Of a DNA stretch of 64,000 bases, positions 53,200 through 64,000 are shown piece by piece. The stretch comes from Iris pallida (Eukaryota > Streptophyta > Magnoliopsida > Asparagales > Iridaceae). The stretch spans positions 1 through 64,000 of the forward strand of contig JANAVB010042248.1 in the NCBI GenBank assembly GCA_029216955.1. Direction: 5' to 3'. The translations under genes were made by a program, and so were the position numbers. Position 1 is the stretch's first letter, and each line of letters starts with the position of its first letter. Under the pieces are notes generated by a model. It made no database searches and was not told where the DNA came from. It saw nothing but the letters and a program-made list of their open reading frames with translations.

Positions 53200-55410
53200 T
53201 CACAGACACACATCCTCACAAACACCCAATAGAGTCAAATAAAAATGGAAGATGATAAAAAGTCTCCCACCAAGTGTATAAACGAAAGTGTACCAATAAA
53301 AGATTTGCCCATAGGGCCAATGCATACAAGTCATAAAAAAACCAATAAAATCACTGCGGACCCCTGCCGCACAACTGGGATAGAATGTAGTCATACTTTT
53401 CCTGGGTGAGCTGCACCGTAGGGGCAGTAGGAGGCAGTACAATGTTTGGAGTCGGCGCCGGAGGCAGTACAGTGTCTGGAGTCGGCGTCGAAGGCATGCA
53501 GTGTCTGGAGTCGGCACCGTCGATAGACCGGGAGGACGTATCTGCTCCAGCTCTCGCAGTCGCTCACCATACACAGCAAGGGTACTTACCACCCTTTGAG
53601 TACTCGCCTCAAGCGAAGCCGAAACCTGAGTGAGTGAGGCAGACATGCTCCTCTGTGATCCCTCCAGCTCGACCTATCTAAGCTCTGTGCACTGCGTAGA
53701 CTCGATGAGCGTGTACAAGCTGGCAGCTGTAGCCTGATGCAGACTCATCAGCTACTATATACTGCGCTCGACTGCATCAAATCGTCCGGTGACGATCGGA
53801 GGGTCGGATCGTCGCTCGACCGCATCAAAAATCTGCTGCTGTAACTCGCGACGCAGCTCCTCGATCTAACGATGAATATCCTCAGCTCGTGACGACGCCT
53901 GCGAAGCCGAAGACTGTGCACTGACAGTCGGGGCCCGGGATGACTCCGAAGCCAAATACGCGTCGTAGGATCTCGTACCGTAGTACATACCCTTCTGAAG
54001 AACGCCAACGGCGGTCATCCAGAGCTCGTCCTGCGATGGAGCTGTAGGCGGCTAGAAGGAACTACCAGCCCCTCCCTCTGCTGGCGCACTAGCAGCAGCA
54101 GCCGCCTCTTGCTGTAGCCGAACAAACTCGGCCTAGAACATGTTTGCTAACGTATAAGTGTTTGCTAAAGTCTATATTGATATCTATTTTCCTGTTTTCT
54201 AAATTATAGTAAATTAATATAAAGAATAGAACGTACATATGCCTGCGTCGCCCTCTCATCAATGAACTCCCCAGCCCTCCGATGGGTGACCAGGATGATG
54301 GTCACCATGTTCGGGTCCTCACCCTTTTTTACCTGTTAAAACATATTATCTATTATTAGTATTAAACATTCTATCGAACTATATATAAATTAATGTCCAT
54401 CATAGAAAACGTACAAGACAACGAAAATGCTCCGTCATCGGAATGGAGCCACCACACCACTTACCGGCGCATGATCGCGCCACCTTGGCCTTCTCAGACC
54501 GCTCCTGGTACTTGGGCTCCCTGAATCTAGCCTTCATCGCAGCCCACTGATCTGGCGCGATCCAACCATGGATCGGCTCTCCGGAGCGATCACGACACTT
54601 CTGGTCGTGGATCGCATCACAGATGAGCTTGGCTGCGACGGCAAAAAATTGGCCCTCGATCCTCGCCGCCCGGTGTGGTGGATAGAAATAGGTCCTCTAC
54701 AAGAAGTAAAATACAAAAGTTGTATAGTATACACAAATGATTATTAAAATTTAAAAATAAACAAAATTTTTACCTTGAAGTGGGCGAACCAAAAGGCCTT
54801 CCTATCTGCGGGAGCATCTGAGTAGTTAATCCAAGGCCCACCATAGTTCTGCCTCAGAAATACCTCCAGCTGTCTCTGTACTGCAGAAGGCCGATATCTA
54901 TACAATAATAATTTTTCATGAATATATATGTACATATAATTATTTGAAAAATATATATTAATTAATTAACTTACTTTATAGGCCCATCCGTCCAAATCTC
55001 CATACGCGTCTCGCCCGGGGGAGCGCATAGAGGGTCGCTCTCACCTCCTGTCTGGACAGGATCAGTCTGATCGCCGTCCTCCATATGCTCGGCGTCGGCT
55101 CCGTCCATAGAGCCGTCGACAAGAGGAATGCTGGACGGGGGATCAGGGATGCTGGACGCGGGATCAGGAAGGCTGGACGACGAGGGAGGAGTCGACAACC
55201 TGCTGGGCACAGGATCAGAAAGGCTGGACGACGAGGGAGGAGTCGTCAACCTGCTGGAACTGCCCTGTCCCGGTAATGGACCGGGAACAGAACGGTACAC
55301 TGGCGTACTCGGAGATGAGGATGAGGGTACGGAACTGCCCTCTACATCCCCAGGCCGAGGCTGACGGGACTGCCTAATGTAAAATCCTCCGCGTCGTCCT
55401 TCTGGTCTAG
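53200..55410 (-). pseudogene. CACTA 2 TNPA-like gene (Transposase_24-type), five or more exons
   Basis: Minus-strand gene. Exon 1 is about 55410-54976 (MTRPEGRRGGFYIRQSRQPR, then Ser/Pro-rich repeats), ending at GTAAGTT. Exon 2 is about 54896-54774 (YRPSAVQRQLEVFLRQNYGG, FWFAHFK). Exon 3 is about 54695-54418 (FFAVAAKLICDAIHDQKCRD, GGSIPMTEHFRCL). Exon 4 is about 54329-54241 (NMVTIILVTHRRAGEFIDER). The last exon (54131-53200) is a coiled, Gln/Ala-rich C-terminus with at least four stops. The FK...N...KGG(S)I(P)...H domain order matches the plant Transposase_24 family, thought to bind the subterminal repeats. Domain order is clear, function lost. Confidence 0.78.
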
Positions 55411-55570
55411 TCATACCTGATAATAACATATAACAATAAAAAAATACATATTTATATGATAGACATCACAGGTTTTTGAAAAATATCATGGTCACAGATA
55501 AAAGTGTCACTAAAGTGTCACAGATTTATTATTACAAAAATACATATTTATGTGATAGACATCATAGATT

Positions 55571-58500
55571 TCAATCCTCTTCTGAAAATTCATCTAGTTC
55601 GTTTAGCTCATCTTCTTCTTCTTCTTCCTCCTTTACATTTTCACTTTCATCTGCATCTTCCTCTTCAGATAATTCTACTTCTTCTATACAATTAGATGTG
55701 TAATGAGTAACTTCCGTCGTGTCCACTTCTATAATATTTGTTACAAGAGGTAGTTCATCCTGTTGATAAGCTATATCATCAACCTCAATGGTATTTCTAG
55801 TTTTGGTCTTGCATACTGCCCACCAGTCCGACCTTGTTGTTCCCTGTTTAGGATAACTTGTGAAGTACACGAGCTGAGCCTGACTTGATAGGACAAATGG
55901 TTCATAGGCTTGATATCGACGCTGATAGTTTATATCAACAAGACCGTGCTTGTCTACTTTCCAACCTTGACCTTCAATCGGATCGAACCAATCACACCTG
56001 AATAACACAATCTTAGCAGGCTCTATTCCATAACTATATGTCAGCTCTACGATCTCCCGTAGCACGCCATAGAAATCGTTGCCCGCATCAACATCTTTGT
56101 AGTTCGAAGATCTGATACACAAACAGTTGTTTTTGGTGGAGTCGAGATCCACAAAGTTGTCTCTGATCGGGCAAGTTGTTGACTTGAACCTAAACCCATT
56201 AACACAGTAGCTTGGCCATATTTTTGCAGCATAAATTGGTCCATTGGCTAGCGTTCTAATAGACTCATTCTCAAGTCTTGCGTATGGACGATTGACCTAA
56301 ATACCACGAAAGAAGCAATTAAGCTCATTCTCAATCAAGTGCATATACAGAAAAGTAATTACAGAGTTCTGAAGTCTTACATAGGCACTCAACTATGATG
56401 GAAAATAACGTCTCATTTCTTGTTCTAGTTCTTCTTCTGTTATGTGTGGCCTACCTGACCTCACATCATCATTAAATATGCTGAAAACAACATCGTGCAA
56501 TTAATGTAATAGTATAATAATCAACACTATTAAAATAATATAGACGTATTATTTACTTACCCCACCAGTTTCTCTACTTTCTCCTCGTCGCAGTTGAGTA
56601 ATACATATACCTGAGCAGCCCTTAGCTCATCATCGTTCAGATATCTCTTCTTCATTTTACTCTATGGCTTTTCTGGAGCGTTGAATACCTTCAGTATTGT
56701 ATCATTACTTTCATGATCTCCGTCGTCGTTTCTGGAAGCTCTCGTTCTATTAGTTGCAACATGAGGCTTAAAATACATCGAACAAAAGTTTGTAATCTCC
56801 TCGAGAACATAGGCTTCACAAATAGAACCCTCGACCCGTGCCTTATTTTTCACCTTTCTTTTTAGGTGATTCAAATGTCGCTCGAATGGGTACATCCATC
56901 GATATTCGACGGGTCTACCAACACGTGCCTCATAGGATAGATGAATCGGCAAATGCTCCATAGAGTCAAAGAATCCAGGAGGAAACACCCTCTCTAGCTT
57001 GCATAGTGTTACCGCAATGTCCTTCTCTTGCTTTTCTAGACGATTAACGACCAATTTCTTAGAACAAAGATCCCTGAAGAATATGCTAAGCTCCGTCAAT
57101 GGATCCCAAACTGCCTGCGATAAGAATTCTCGAAATACAATCGGAATTAACCTCTCCATGAATACGTGACAGTCGTGGCTCTTCATACCCGTCAATTTTT
57201 TTTTCCTTCGGATCGACACATCTTCTCAGATTTGAAACATATCCGTCTGGAAATTTTAGGCCCTGGATCCATCGACAAAGTCTCACTTTATCCTCCTTGT
57301 CTAGCGAGAAAATTGACTTCGACAGGAACTGTTTTCCATTCTGCTGTATCAAATGCAACGCAGGGCGTTTGTATATTTCTTCTAAGTCCAACCTGGCCTT
57401 GGGATTGTCTTTCGTTTTTCCCTTTACGTCCATCATAGTATTAATTATGTTATCAAACACATTCTTCTCAATATGCATGACATCAAGATTATGTCTGATC
57501 AGATTGGTACTCCAGTATGGCAGATCCTAGAATATGCTCCTCTTTATCCAGTTATGATCTCTACCAAATCCATCACACTTGTACCCACTTGTAGGATCTT
57601 CGATAGCACTTGGAAAATCTTTAACCTCCTTCCATATCGTGGCTCCGTACCACCTTGGCAGTGGATCACCCTTCTCTACAACGCCGACACGGAATGCATT
57701 CCTGTTCCTTCTGAACGGATGATCTTTTGGCAGAAATTGCCGATGACAATCAAAGAAGCACGATTTTCCTCCATGTTTCAAGCGGAAAGCCTTACTATGG
57801 TCCATGCAATACGGACATGAGAGATGGCCATGACTGTTCCATCCAGATAACATTCCATAGGCCGAAAAGTCGTTGATGGTCCACATAAGGGTTGCCTTCA
57901 TCTGAAAATTCTGCTTCCTGGAAACATCGTACGTGTTAGCGCCTACTTCCCATAACTGATTCAACTCATCTATCAAAGGCTGTAAGTACACGTCAATGTT
58001 CCTCTTGGGATTGTTCGGACCAGGAATTATAACGGTTAGAAACATGTACTGACTCTTCATGCACATCCAAGGCGGTAGGTTATACGGAGTGACAATCATA
58101 GGCCAGCACGAATACTGGGATCCCGAAAGACCAAAAGGAGTAAAACCGTCAGAAGATAGCCCCAACCTGACATTACGCGGATCTGAAGCAAAATCAGGAT
58201 ACCCTCGATCAAAGTGCTTCCACTCTTCTCCATCGGATGGGTGATCCAACACTCCTTCAATCTGTTCTCGCATGTGCCAACTCATATTTTCGGCCGTCTC
58301 TTTCACCATAAATAATCTTTGCAACCACGGCGTTAAAGGCAAGTAGTGCATTGAATCGGTCGGTCTTCTTGCACCGATAGACCTTCCTGTACTAGTTGTC
58401 TTATAGCGATCAGTACCATAAAATCTGTACACATCTTCGTCCTTGTCGTCTTTATAGTACAGCATGCACCCATTGCGACAAGAATCGATTTTCTCGTATC

Positions 58501-59224
58501 CCATCCAGAGCGATCTCACTATCCTCTTAGATTGGTAGAAGTCTTTAGGCAACTTAGCACCCGCCGGCAAGATCTCTATAATCAACTCCAACACACGGTT
58601 GTAGCATTCTTGCGACATGTTAAAATCTGACTTAATGCTCAACAGTCTTGTAACCACCTCCAACGGTGAATGATCCTCACAACCAGGATACAATGGAGTC
58701 CTTGTATTCTCTAACAACTCCATGAACTGTGCAGCATCGGCATTCGGTGCCTCCTCAGGTGTATCATGAACGAAACTAGGCCCCGCAGCATCGAAAACCA
58801 TGTTGACGCACCCGTCGTCGTATGCATGATTATCTGAAACAAAATTAGGTCCCGCATGCATATACGGCTCAACGTAAGGCTCCGGCTCTGATGCTAAAGA
58901 CACAAGTTCTCCGTGTGCGGTCCACTGATAGTAATTAGGCGTGAAACCCCTCGAGTACAAATGATATGTCACTTCCACTTCTGGATAATATTTCACGTTA
59001 TGACATTTCACACACGGACACTTAATTTTGGTGCCGTCCATGTACTGAGGGAACGCCTTAGCAAACTGCAGGAACTGCTCTACTCCCGCTATGTATTCAT
59101 CCCGCACACCACACATATCATCAGGACGACGATTGTACATCCATGAACGATTCCGCAAGTAGTAATTCATATCCATTTGGAAATAATTCTGCAAAGATGG
59201 ACACACATTATCCAACAGGCACAA
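55571..59224 (-). pseudogene. CACTA 2 TNP2-type transposase with DUF4218 and DUF4216
   Basis: Exon 1 (59224-57479) has a transposase-associated domain (YLRNRSWMYNRRPDD, QYMDGTKIKCPCVKCHNVKY) at residues ~25-85, then the TNP2 domain (DGFTPFGLSGSQYSCWPMIV, YNLPPWMCMKSQYMFLTVII, GMLSGWNSHGHLSCPYCM). A TAG at 57525 replaces a Trp codon, after which the same frame continues (HNLDVMHIEKNVFDN). A frameshift in the T9-10 run near 57200 leads to DUF4218 (GMKSHDCHVFMERLIPIVFR, HLPIHLSYEARVGRPVEYRW). After introns near 56560-56483 and 56381-56295 comes DUF4216 (CDWFDPIEGQGWKVDKHG, LSSQAQLVYFTSYP). An acidic Glu-rich tail ends at 55571. All domains of the family are present, with one stop and one frameshift. 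Confidence 0.92.
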
Positions 59225-59228
59225 ATTC

Positions 59229-59395
59229 GTATATTATGTCAAGCAAAGTCAAACAAGGTCAAAGTAGGTCAAGGGTTGACCTACTGTTGACTTTGTCAAC
59301 TCTTAGTCTAATCTAGGTCAGATGTTGACTCTACTTTGACTTTCAGTCAAAATAGTCAACCTTGGTCGAACAAGGTCAAATCTAAGTCAAATATC
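59229..59395. repeat. GTCAA/TTGAC cluster upstream of the CACTA 2 transposase
   Basis: About fourteen GTCAA or TTGAC pentamers in 165 bases (GGTCAAAGTAGGTCAAGGG, GTTGACTCTACTTTGACTTT). The cluster and the following CCTACCAAGGTACCC are similar in order to the LARD LTR at 8325-8625. It lies directly 5' of the transposase start at 59224. Confidence 0.7.
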
Positions 59396-59545
59396 CTATT
59401 TCTAGTCATTACCTACCAAGGTACCCATTACCTTATCGCTATTGGTATTCCAATACCAATACCTTAAGTTGGTACCCTTTGCCTTATTACTATTGGTACC
59501 CTTTACCTTATCGCTATTGGTATCCAAATACCAATACCGCGGTAA

Positions 59546-59712
59546 CATGGTTGGTACATTAAGGGTCTTTGACAAGATGACATGTTGCGAAAAAATATAT
59601 CCTTATATATGGTTCTCCTATGGATTTTCTTTAACATTACGTAGGAGAACTATAAAGATATATCTTTTCATAACTTATCACCTCCTCAAAGACCCTTAAT
59701 GTGACAACCATG
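59546..59712. mobile_element. Small foldback element (MITE) in CACTA 2
   Basis: 167 bases with terminal inverted repeats of about 27 bases: left CATGGTTGGTACATTAAGGG TCTTTGA, right its near reverse complement TCAAAGACCCTTAATGTGACAACCATG split here for length. The centre has a second pair of matching AT-rich segments, so the whole forms one hairpin. I see no certain target duplication. Confidence 0.7.
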
Positions 59713-60098
59713 GTTTAAAGTATCAGCCGATACCGATCCGATACAGCCGATACCGATACGGTTTGCCATGTTCCGATCCGATACCGACCGATACCAAATA
59801 TTGACCGATACCGACATTGGGGGTCTTTGTTCCGGTCAATTCGGCAAAACCAATCGGTAAGGGTGACTACTATTTCATATAATTTCAAAACTACTAAGAA
59901 ATAACGCTGAAATAATTAAAATTATGTCTAAATGTATAAAATATATGTTTTTAAATGTAAATAATTTATTAATAATTATTTTTTTCTGATACCAAAGTCC
60001 GACGATACGATACCGCCGATACTACCGATATCGCCGATACCAATACTCATAGGAATAGTCCGATACTGATTCTGATACCGATATTGTGAACCTTGGGT
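59713..60098. repeat. GATACCGAT-rich foldback-like repeat
   Basis: Both ends are packed with CCGATACCGATCCGATAC-type units (59718-59820 and 59995-60090) around an AT-rich centre. The left edge GGTTTAAAGTATC and the right edge GATATTGTGAACC are roughly inverted, which suggests a MITE abutting the previous one. Confidence 0.55.
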
Positions 60099-61200
60099 AT
60101 TTATATATATAGGTATATATGTATGTATTGTGTGTGTGTGTGTGTCCTGTGTCCTGTGTCACAGAGTCGTGTCCGAAAACAAACCAAAGTCAAGTGTCCA
60201 AACCAAACTCGTGATTTAAGTGAGGCCTAATAACAGCTAGTGTTGAACATTTAATGATAGTCTATTATAAGAAGTAATATTTGCTTTGTCAAACCAAGTC
60301 TGCATCAGATTTTCTATTGTCGTAGAGTCCCTGTGAATTGGAAGTATACATGCAAAGTCTTCATCGGATTTTATATTCGTGTATTTGTCTATTTTGGCAG
60401 TGATGATCTTGACTTGTTTATGGTCTTATGATTTTGTTGTATTCCTCATTAAGTATGATTGGTGAAGAGGCACATTTTCATGATATGGGATTGCAAATAA
60501 CTCAACAAGTTGACAATGCTCTAATAAACTATGATCAATTAATCAATATTGTTAAAGCTGCCTGTGATTAGTCGTTTGCTAGAAACATGATCTGTATTCT
60601 GCCTGTGATTAGTCAATTTTCTGGAAACAAGTATGGGCAATATGCTTCTAATGATTCTTGTCATCAATTCATTTGCTAGAAACAATAATGTTGTTGTTGC
60701 CTTCGAGTGTCATACCATGTCTTGTATTATGTATTCTCTATTTTGTAATTTTTGGAAATGAAACATTATGTATTCTTTAAATTTATAAATATTGTTGTTG
60801 TGGCATGTGATTAGTCATTTGATGGAAATATTATGTATTATATCATTTTAACAGTTCATATATTATGTATTATTGTCATAAATTTCCTTTAGATATTATG
60901 TAAAAATAATTTGTAAACTGGAACAAATATATAAATGTAGTTATTTTATTTCAATTGCTCTCATTTGTTATTTTTTGGGCAACCAAACAATATTTATAGA
61001 AGTCCAAACCAAAGTCAAGTGTCCAAACCAAAGTAAAGGATTCATATACAAGTGTCATGTGTGTACGTGTCTCCCAAACCAAACTCGTGTCCAAATACTC
61101 GACACAATGTGTCCAAAAACAAACCAAACTCTTTGGGGACACGATGTGTGTCCGTGTGTCCGTGTGTGTGTCCGTGGGAGAGGAGGAGAAAGGAGAGGAG
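60099..61200. other. CACTA 2 5' region, no gene; GTGTCC-rich borders
   Basis: A GT-rich stretch (60125-60165) and two related blocks with GTCC(A/G)AA(A/C)CAAACCAAA and CAAGTGTCCAAACCAAA (60165-60220 and 60995-61135) flank about 750 bases of AT-rich sequence with nothing recognisable. The blocks look like the borders of another small inserted repeat. Confidence 0.45.
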
Positions 61201-61239
61201 TTAGGTTAGGGTTTACCTGAGGAAGAGGAGGAGGAGCTC

Positions 61240-61385
61240 GGATTGCGGGAGGAGGAGCTCGAGGAGGAGGATCTCGAGGAGGATGAGCTCGCCGGAGGGG
61301 GAGGGAGTCGCTGGGGGGAGGGGGTCGCCGGGGGGGAGGGCACTGACAGAGGGGGAGGGAGTCGTCGGGGGGGGGTGGGGGGGAA
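61240..61385. repeat. GA/G-rich tract with long G runs
   Basis: GGAGGAGCTCGAGGAGGAGG-type sequence passes into runs GGGGGAGGG, GGGGGGAGGGGG, GGGGGGGAGGG and GGGGGGGGGTGGGGGGG. Four or more G runs within short spacing satisfy the usual G-quadruplex pattern. It lies at the 5' end (minus-strand sense) of the transposase transcription unit. Confidence 0.85.
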
Positions 61386-61459
61386 AATTAAAATTTTTGC
61401 AAGTTTTCGATTGAGAGTGAGGGGGAAAGAAGGCAGCGGCGTGCCCTAAGTAAAATAAC

Positions 61460-61671
61460 TTAGTGACGTCACGTGTTGACGTCGCTAAACGTCGCAAAAA
61501 TGGACATATATTTATAATATGTTGTTGAACGTCTCTATTCAGCGACGTAGGAAACTCCTATTGCAGAACGTCGCTAGGCAGCGACGTTTTGCGACGTGTT
61601 TATAAAGTTGTAGCGACGTTATTTCTTGTCGTCGCTAAATTACGTCGCTATTAGATGATATTTTAGTAGTG
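61460..61671. repeat. Subterminal GCGACG repeats, right end of CACTA 2
   Basis: About ten AGCGACGT/ACGTCGC motifs matching the left end, then TTTTAGTAGTG and the GTA duplicate. Confidence 0.85.
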
Positions 61672-62995
61672 GTACTGGTCCGTGAATATAATGTGTCAAC
61701 ATCAAGTAAAGTAGTCTAGAGCAGGCAATATAGATACTATCATGATGAAAATGATCAGAGAATATACTCGCCTGAATTGGTTGTTGTAGACGTGCACGAA
61801 TAGTCCAAAAAGCCTAGTTTGATATATAGAAGCCCTAAGTTAGACTTCGACACGATAATCGAGAAAAGAAAGGTAAATGACTATAATAGTCGCGATTTGA
61901 TTTAATAAGTTAAATTGAAATTGATTAAGAGCTATAATTAATAATATTTATTCAAATATTTATAGAAAGTATCATTATCATTTTAGAGGCTTAGGGCTAA
62001 ATTTAACTTGTATTCCAGCCCACAACCAATAATTGATCAAATTTTTTCCTGGGCCAAAAGCCCAATACTGCTAACCCAATCATAATATTTCTATGGAAAA
62101 ATCTTTATTGGGTAACTCTATTTTAAATCAAAGCCCCAGTAAATCTTCTTTAACATAAAAGCTCATTAGCCTAAAAGATAATAAAGCTAAAAGCTTATTG
62201 GGTCCAAGCCCAGCCCAATAGCCTTAATAAGCCAAAGACTAAGTCCAAAAATCAGATTTTGAATAGTTTAGAAATGTATACTTATACTCATATCAAAATT
62301 TCAATTCTAAACCTAAGACAAAATCAAGTTGATAGGGCCTAATAGCCCAAAACATTATAATTCAATTTAATTTGATAAATGGGTCCATGCCCATACCAAA
62401 GCTCTATAGTAACTCCAACCCTAAAGATCTAATAATGAAAAGGATCCAATTAATGAAAATTTTAATTAATGAGAGATTTTATTTAATAAAACCATTCTTT
62501 AATAATAAATAAATAACAATGATAAAAGTAAAAATAAATCATCATTTTGGGGCAGCAGGGGTCACTGTTGTTCATTCAACAAAACACAACTAAGTCAAGA
62601 GGAAGAGGCAAAGGGGGTCTCAATCTGTGCTTTAGCTGCCCCCTGCCCATTACAATTCTTAACTCATAAAACATCAACTCAAAATTAAGCAAACTATTAA
62701 TTTACTCTATTTAAAACCAAGGGAGGGTTCCAGTTGCCATCTCATTTTCCCAAACCAAAATATTGGTGGATTGAAGGAGAGGAAGGGGGAAGAGAGAGGC
62801 TCACTGTGGGCGACCGGAGTAGCACCGACAAAAGACGGTGGGGGTCTGGAGTTGGGCACCGGCTCTGGTGGAGCGACATCAGACGAGGCGAGCTGCACAC
62901 TGCGCCGGCAGAGGGCTGCAGTACAGAGTGGTAGTGCCACGGCGGCGGCTTGAGGTCCCAGGCTGGAGGCGGTCTTGTGGAGGCGATAGCTGTTT
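61672..62995 (-). repeat. LARD-type LTR (second copy), right part
   Basis: It resumes after the CACTA with CTGGTCCGTGAATATAATG (compare CTAGTCCGTGAACTATCTTG at 8098), then AGAATATACTCGCCTGAATT (compare GAATGTACTCGCCTGCAGTC at 8191). Further right is AT-rich sequence and a GC-rich block (62760-62990) like 9950-10200 of the complete LARD LTR. No gene is supported. The LTR is cut near 62995 by the Athila-like fragment. Confidence 0.7.
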
Positions 62996-62999
62996 TTTT

Positions 63000-63180
63000 G
63001 CGGAAAAATTTCGATCTTGTTCGCTTGGTACTAAAATTATTGGCTATTCTGATCATGCAGCTCTTCGTTATTTGATGATGAAGAAAGAGGCAAAACCAAG
63101 ATTAATCCGATGGATACTTCTCTTGAGTGAATTTGATTTGGAGGTAAAAGATAAAAGAGGGACAGAAAATTATAGGAAGG
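63000..63180 (+). pseudogene. Athila-like Gypsy RNase H fragment
   Basis: [40 protein letters not shown] and [15 protein letters not shown] are the end of the RNase H/connection region typical of Athila-type Gypsy elements. It begins abruptly at the junction with the LARD-type LTR, so upstream pol is missing here. Confidence 0.88.
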
Positions 63181-63199
63181 TGCGTTCATGAAAATGAAA

Positions 63200-64000
63200 T
63201 TATTTGAATTCTTACCTGTTGTCATTCTTATGCATGTAAAGGACATTTTGGAGCTAAGAGAACGACAAGAAAAGTATTAGAATGAGGTTTCTATTGGTCG
63301 TCTTTATTTCGTGATTCATACTCTTTCTGTAAAACATGCAATAATTGCCAAAAGACAGGTAATATATCTCAAAGGAATGAAATGCCACAAAATCCTATAT
63401 TATTGTGAAATTTTTGATGATTGGGGCATCGATTTTATGGGACCGTTCCTTGTATCTTTTGGTTATGTCTATATTTTGCTTGTTGTTGATTATGTATCAA
63501 AGTGGATAGAAGCTAAAGCTACCAGGACAAATGCTTCTAAAGTTGTTTCAGATTTTATCAAGTCCAACCTATTCTCCAGGTTTGGCATTCGAGAGCCTTA
63601 ATAAGTGATCGAGGTACTCACTTTTGCAATCGAATCGTCGAGACTTTACTGAGAAAGCACCATATGACCCACAAGATGTCAACTGCCTACCATCCACAAA
63701 CGAGTGAGCAAGCGGAGGTATCAAATAGAGAGATCAAGTCCATCATTGAGAAGACGGTCAATCCGAGTAGAAAAGATTGGAGTTTGCGCTTGGAAGAGCT
63801 TTGTGGGCGTATAACACTGCTTACAAGATGCCCATCGGTATGTCACCATACCGGTTGGTGTTTGGGAAACCATGTCATCTTTCTGTTGAGTTAGAACACA
63901 AGGCTTATTGGGCTATCAAGAGTCTCAATATGAAGATATATGAAAATGGAGAACATAGGATGTTACAACTACAATAGCTGGAGGAAATTTGCAATGATGC
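63200..64000 (+). pseudogene. Athila-like Gypsy integrase fragment
   Basis: A zinc finger part with [11 protein letters not shown] (about 63330-63360), a core starting [20 protein letters not shown] (Asp, 63415-63600), a frame break with two stops near 63601, and [18 protein letters not shown] (Glu region, 63664-63760). It ends with [20 protein letters not shown] and [13 protein letters not shown]. This matches Athila-lineage integrases. Stops and frame changes inactivate it, and it runs off the right edge. Confidence 0.9.

Larger units (their letters stand above)
52259..61671 (-). mobile_element. CACTA element 2 with decayed transposase genes
   Basis: 9413 bp, with perfect 13-base terminal repeats CACTACTAAAATA at both ends and GTA duplicates at 52256-52258 and 61672-61674. 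Subterminal AGCGACGT/ACGTCGCT motifs are dense at 52275-52680 and 61460-61660. It encodes, on the minus strand, a TNP2-type transposase and a second, Transposase_24-like protein. It splits a LARD-type LTR. Stops and a homopolymer frameshift in the transposase suggest it can no longer move itself, though the ends are intact. Confidence 0.95.

Noticed and set aside
61213..61497. Pro/Leu-rich 94-codon minus-strand frame at the right end of CACTA 2
   Set aside because: Low-complexity translation of the GA/G-rich tract. It could be 5' untranslated sequence of the transposase unit but is not a supported gene.

Overview
This window is repeat-dense nuclear DNA from a flowering plant. Intron-bearing pieces of plant housekeeping genes, CACTA elements with TNP2/DUF4216/DUF4218 transposases, SIRE-type Copia, Tat- and Athila-type Gypsy retrotransposons and a LARD-like element all point to this. 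I cannot name the species. I see no intact host gene, rRNA, tRNA or CRISPR. Almost every base belongs to a transposable element, and most reading frames carry stops or frameshifts.

Layout, left to right. (1) 1-2270 is the 3' part of a Tat-lineage Gypsy element (A) with an antisense gene on the minus strand. It runs through a polypurine tract into an LTR (2271-3561) that also serves as the 5' LTR of a second copy (B: gag 3634-5001, minisatellite, then the 3' end of B's antisense gene to 7101). (2) 7102-14933 is a non-autonomous LARD-like element in minus orientation with a 4345-bp LTR and a 2595-bp non-coding interior, inserted in B's antisense gene. Its other LTR is cut at 14933. (3) 14934-15161 is unassigned filler. 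(4) 15162-46268 is a third, nearly complete Tat copy (C) in minus orientation. It is split by an 8347-bp CACTA element (20311-28657, TSD TAG) and a 9759-bp SIRE Copia element (32406-42164, TSD ACTAC). (5) 46269-51306 is an older broken SIRE copy. (6) 51307-62995 is a LARD-type LTR split by a 9413-bp CACTA element (52259-61671, TSD GTA) that carries decayed transposase genes. (7) 63000-64000 is a decayed Athila-like Gypsy RNase H/integrase piece on the plus strand.

The most notable object is the first CACTA element. It has no recognisable transposase but carries multi-exon fragments of three unrelated cellular genes: a KIN-10A (PAKRP2-type) kinesin, the peroxisomal AAA-ATPase PEX6 (on the opposite strand) and the deubiquitinase UBP24. 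It sits in the RNase H region of element C, and taking it out with one copy of its 3-bp target duplication leaves the retrotransposon frame continuous.

Other points of interest: a short ATGCGGCT-type motif is scattered through U3 of the Tat LTRs, upstream of their antisense gene, inside that gene's probable intron and in the element C leader. An unrelated palindromic ~78-bp array lies just upstream of the TATA box in the SIRE LTR, and its motifs recur upstream of that element's extra ORF. A 190-bp-arm hairpin lies near one end of the second CACTA element. GTCAA/TTGAC (W-box-like) clusters occur in both the LARD LTR and the second CACTA element.

The nesting gives a relative order. The SIRE, CACTA-1, CACTA-2 and LARD insertions are younger than the elements they interrupt. 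The ends of the LARD and of element C have since been lost at the 14934-15161 junction.
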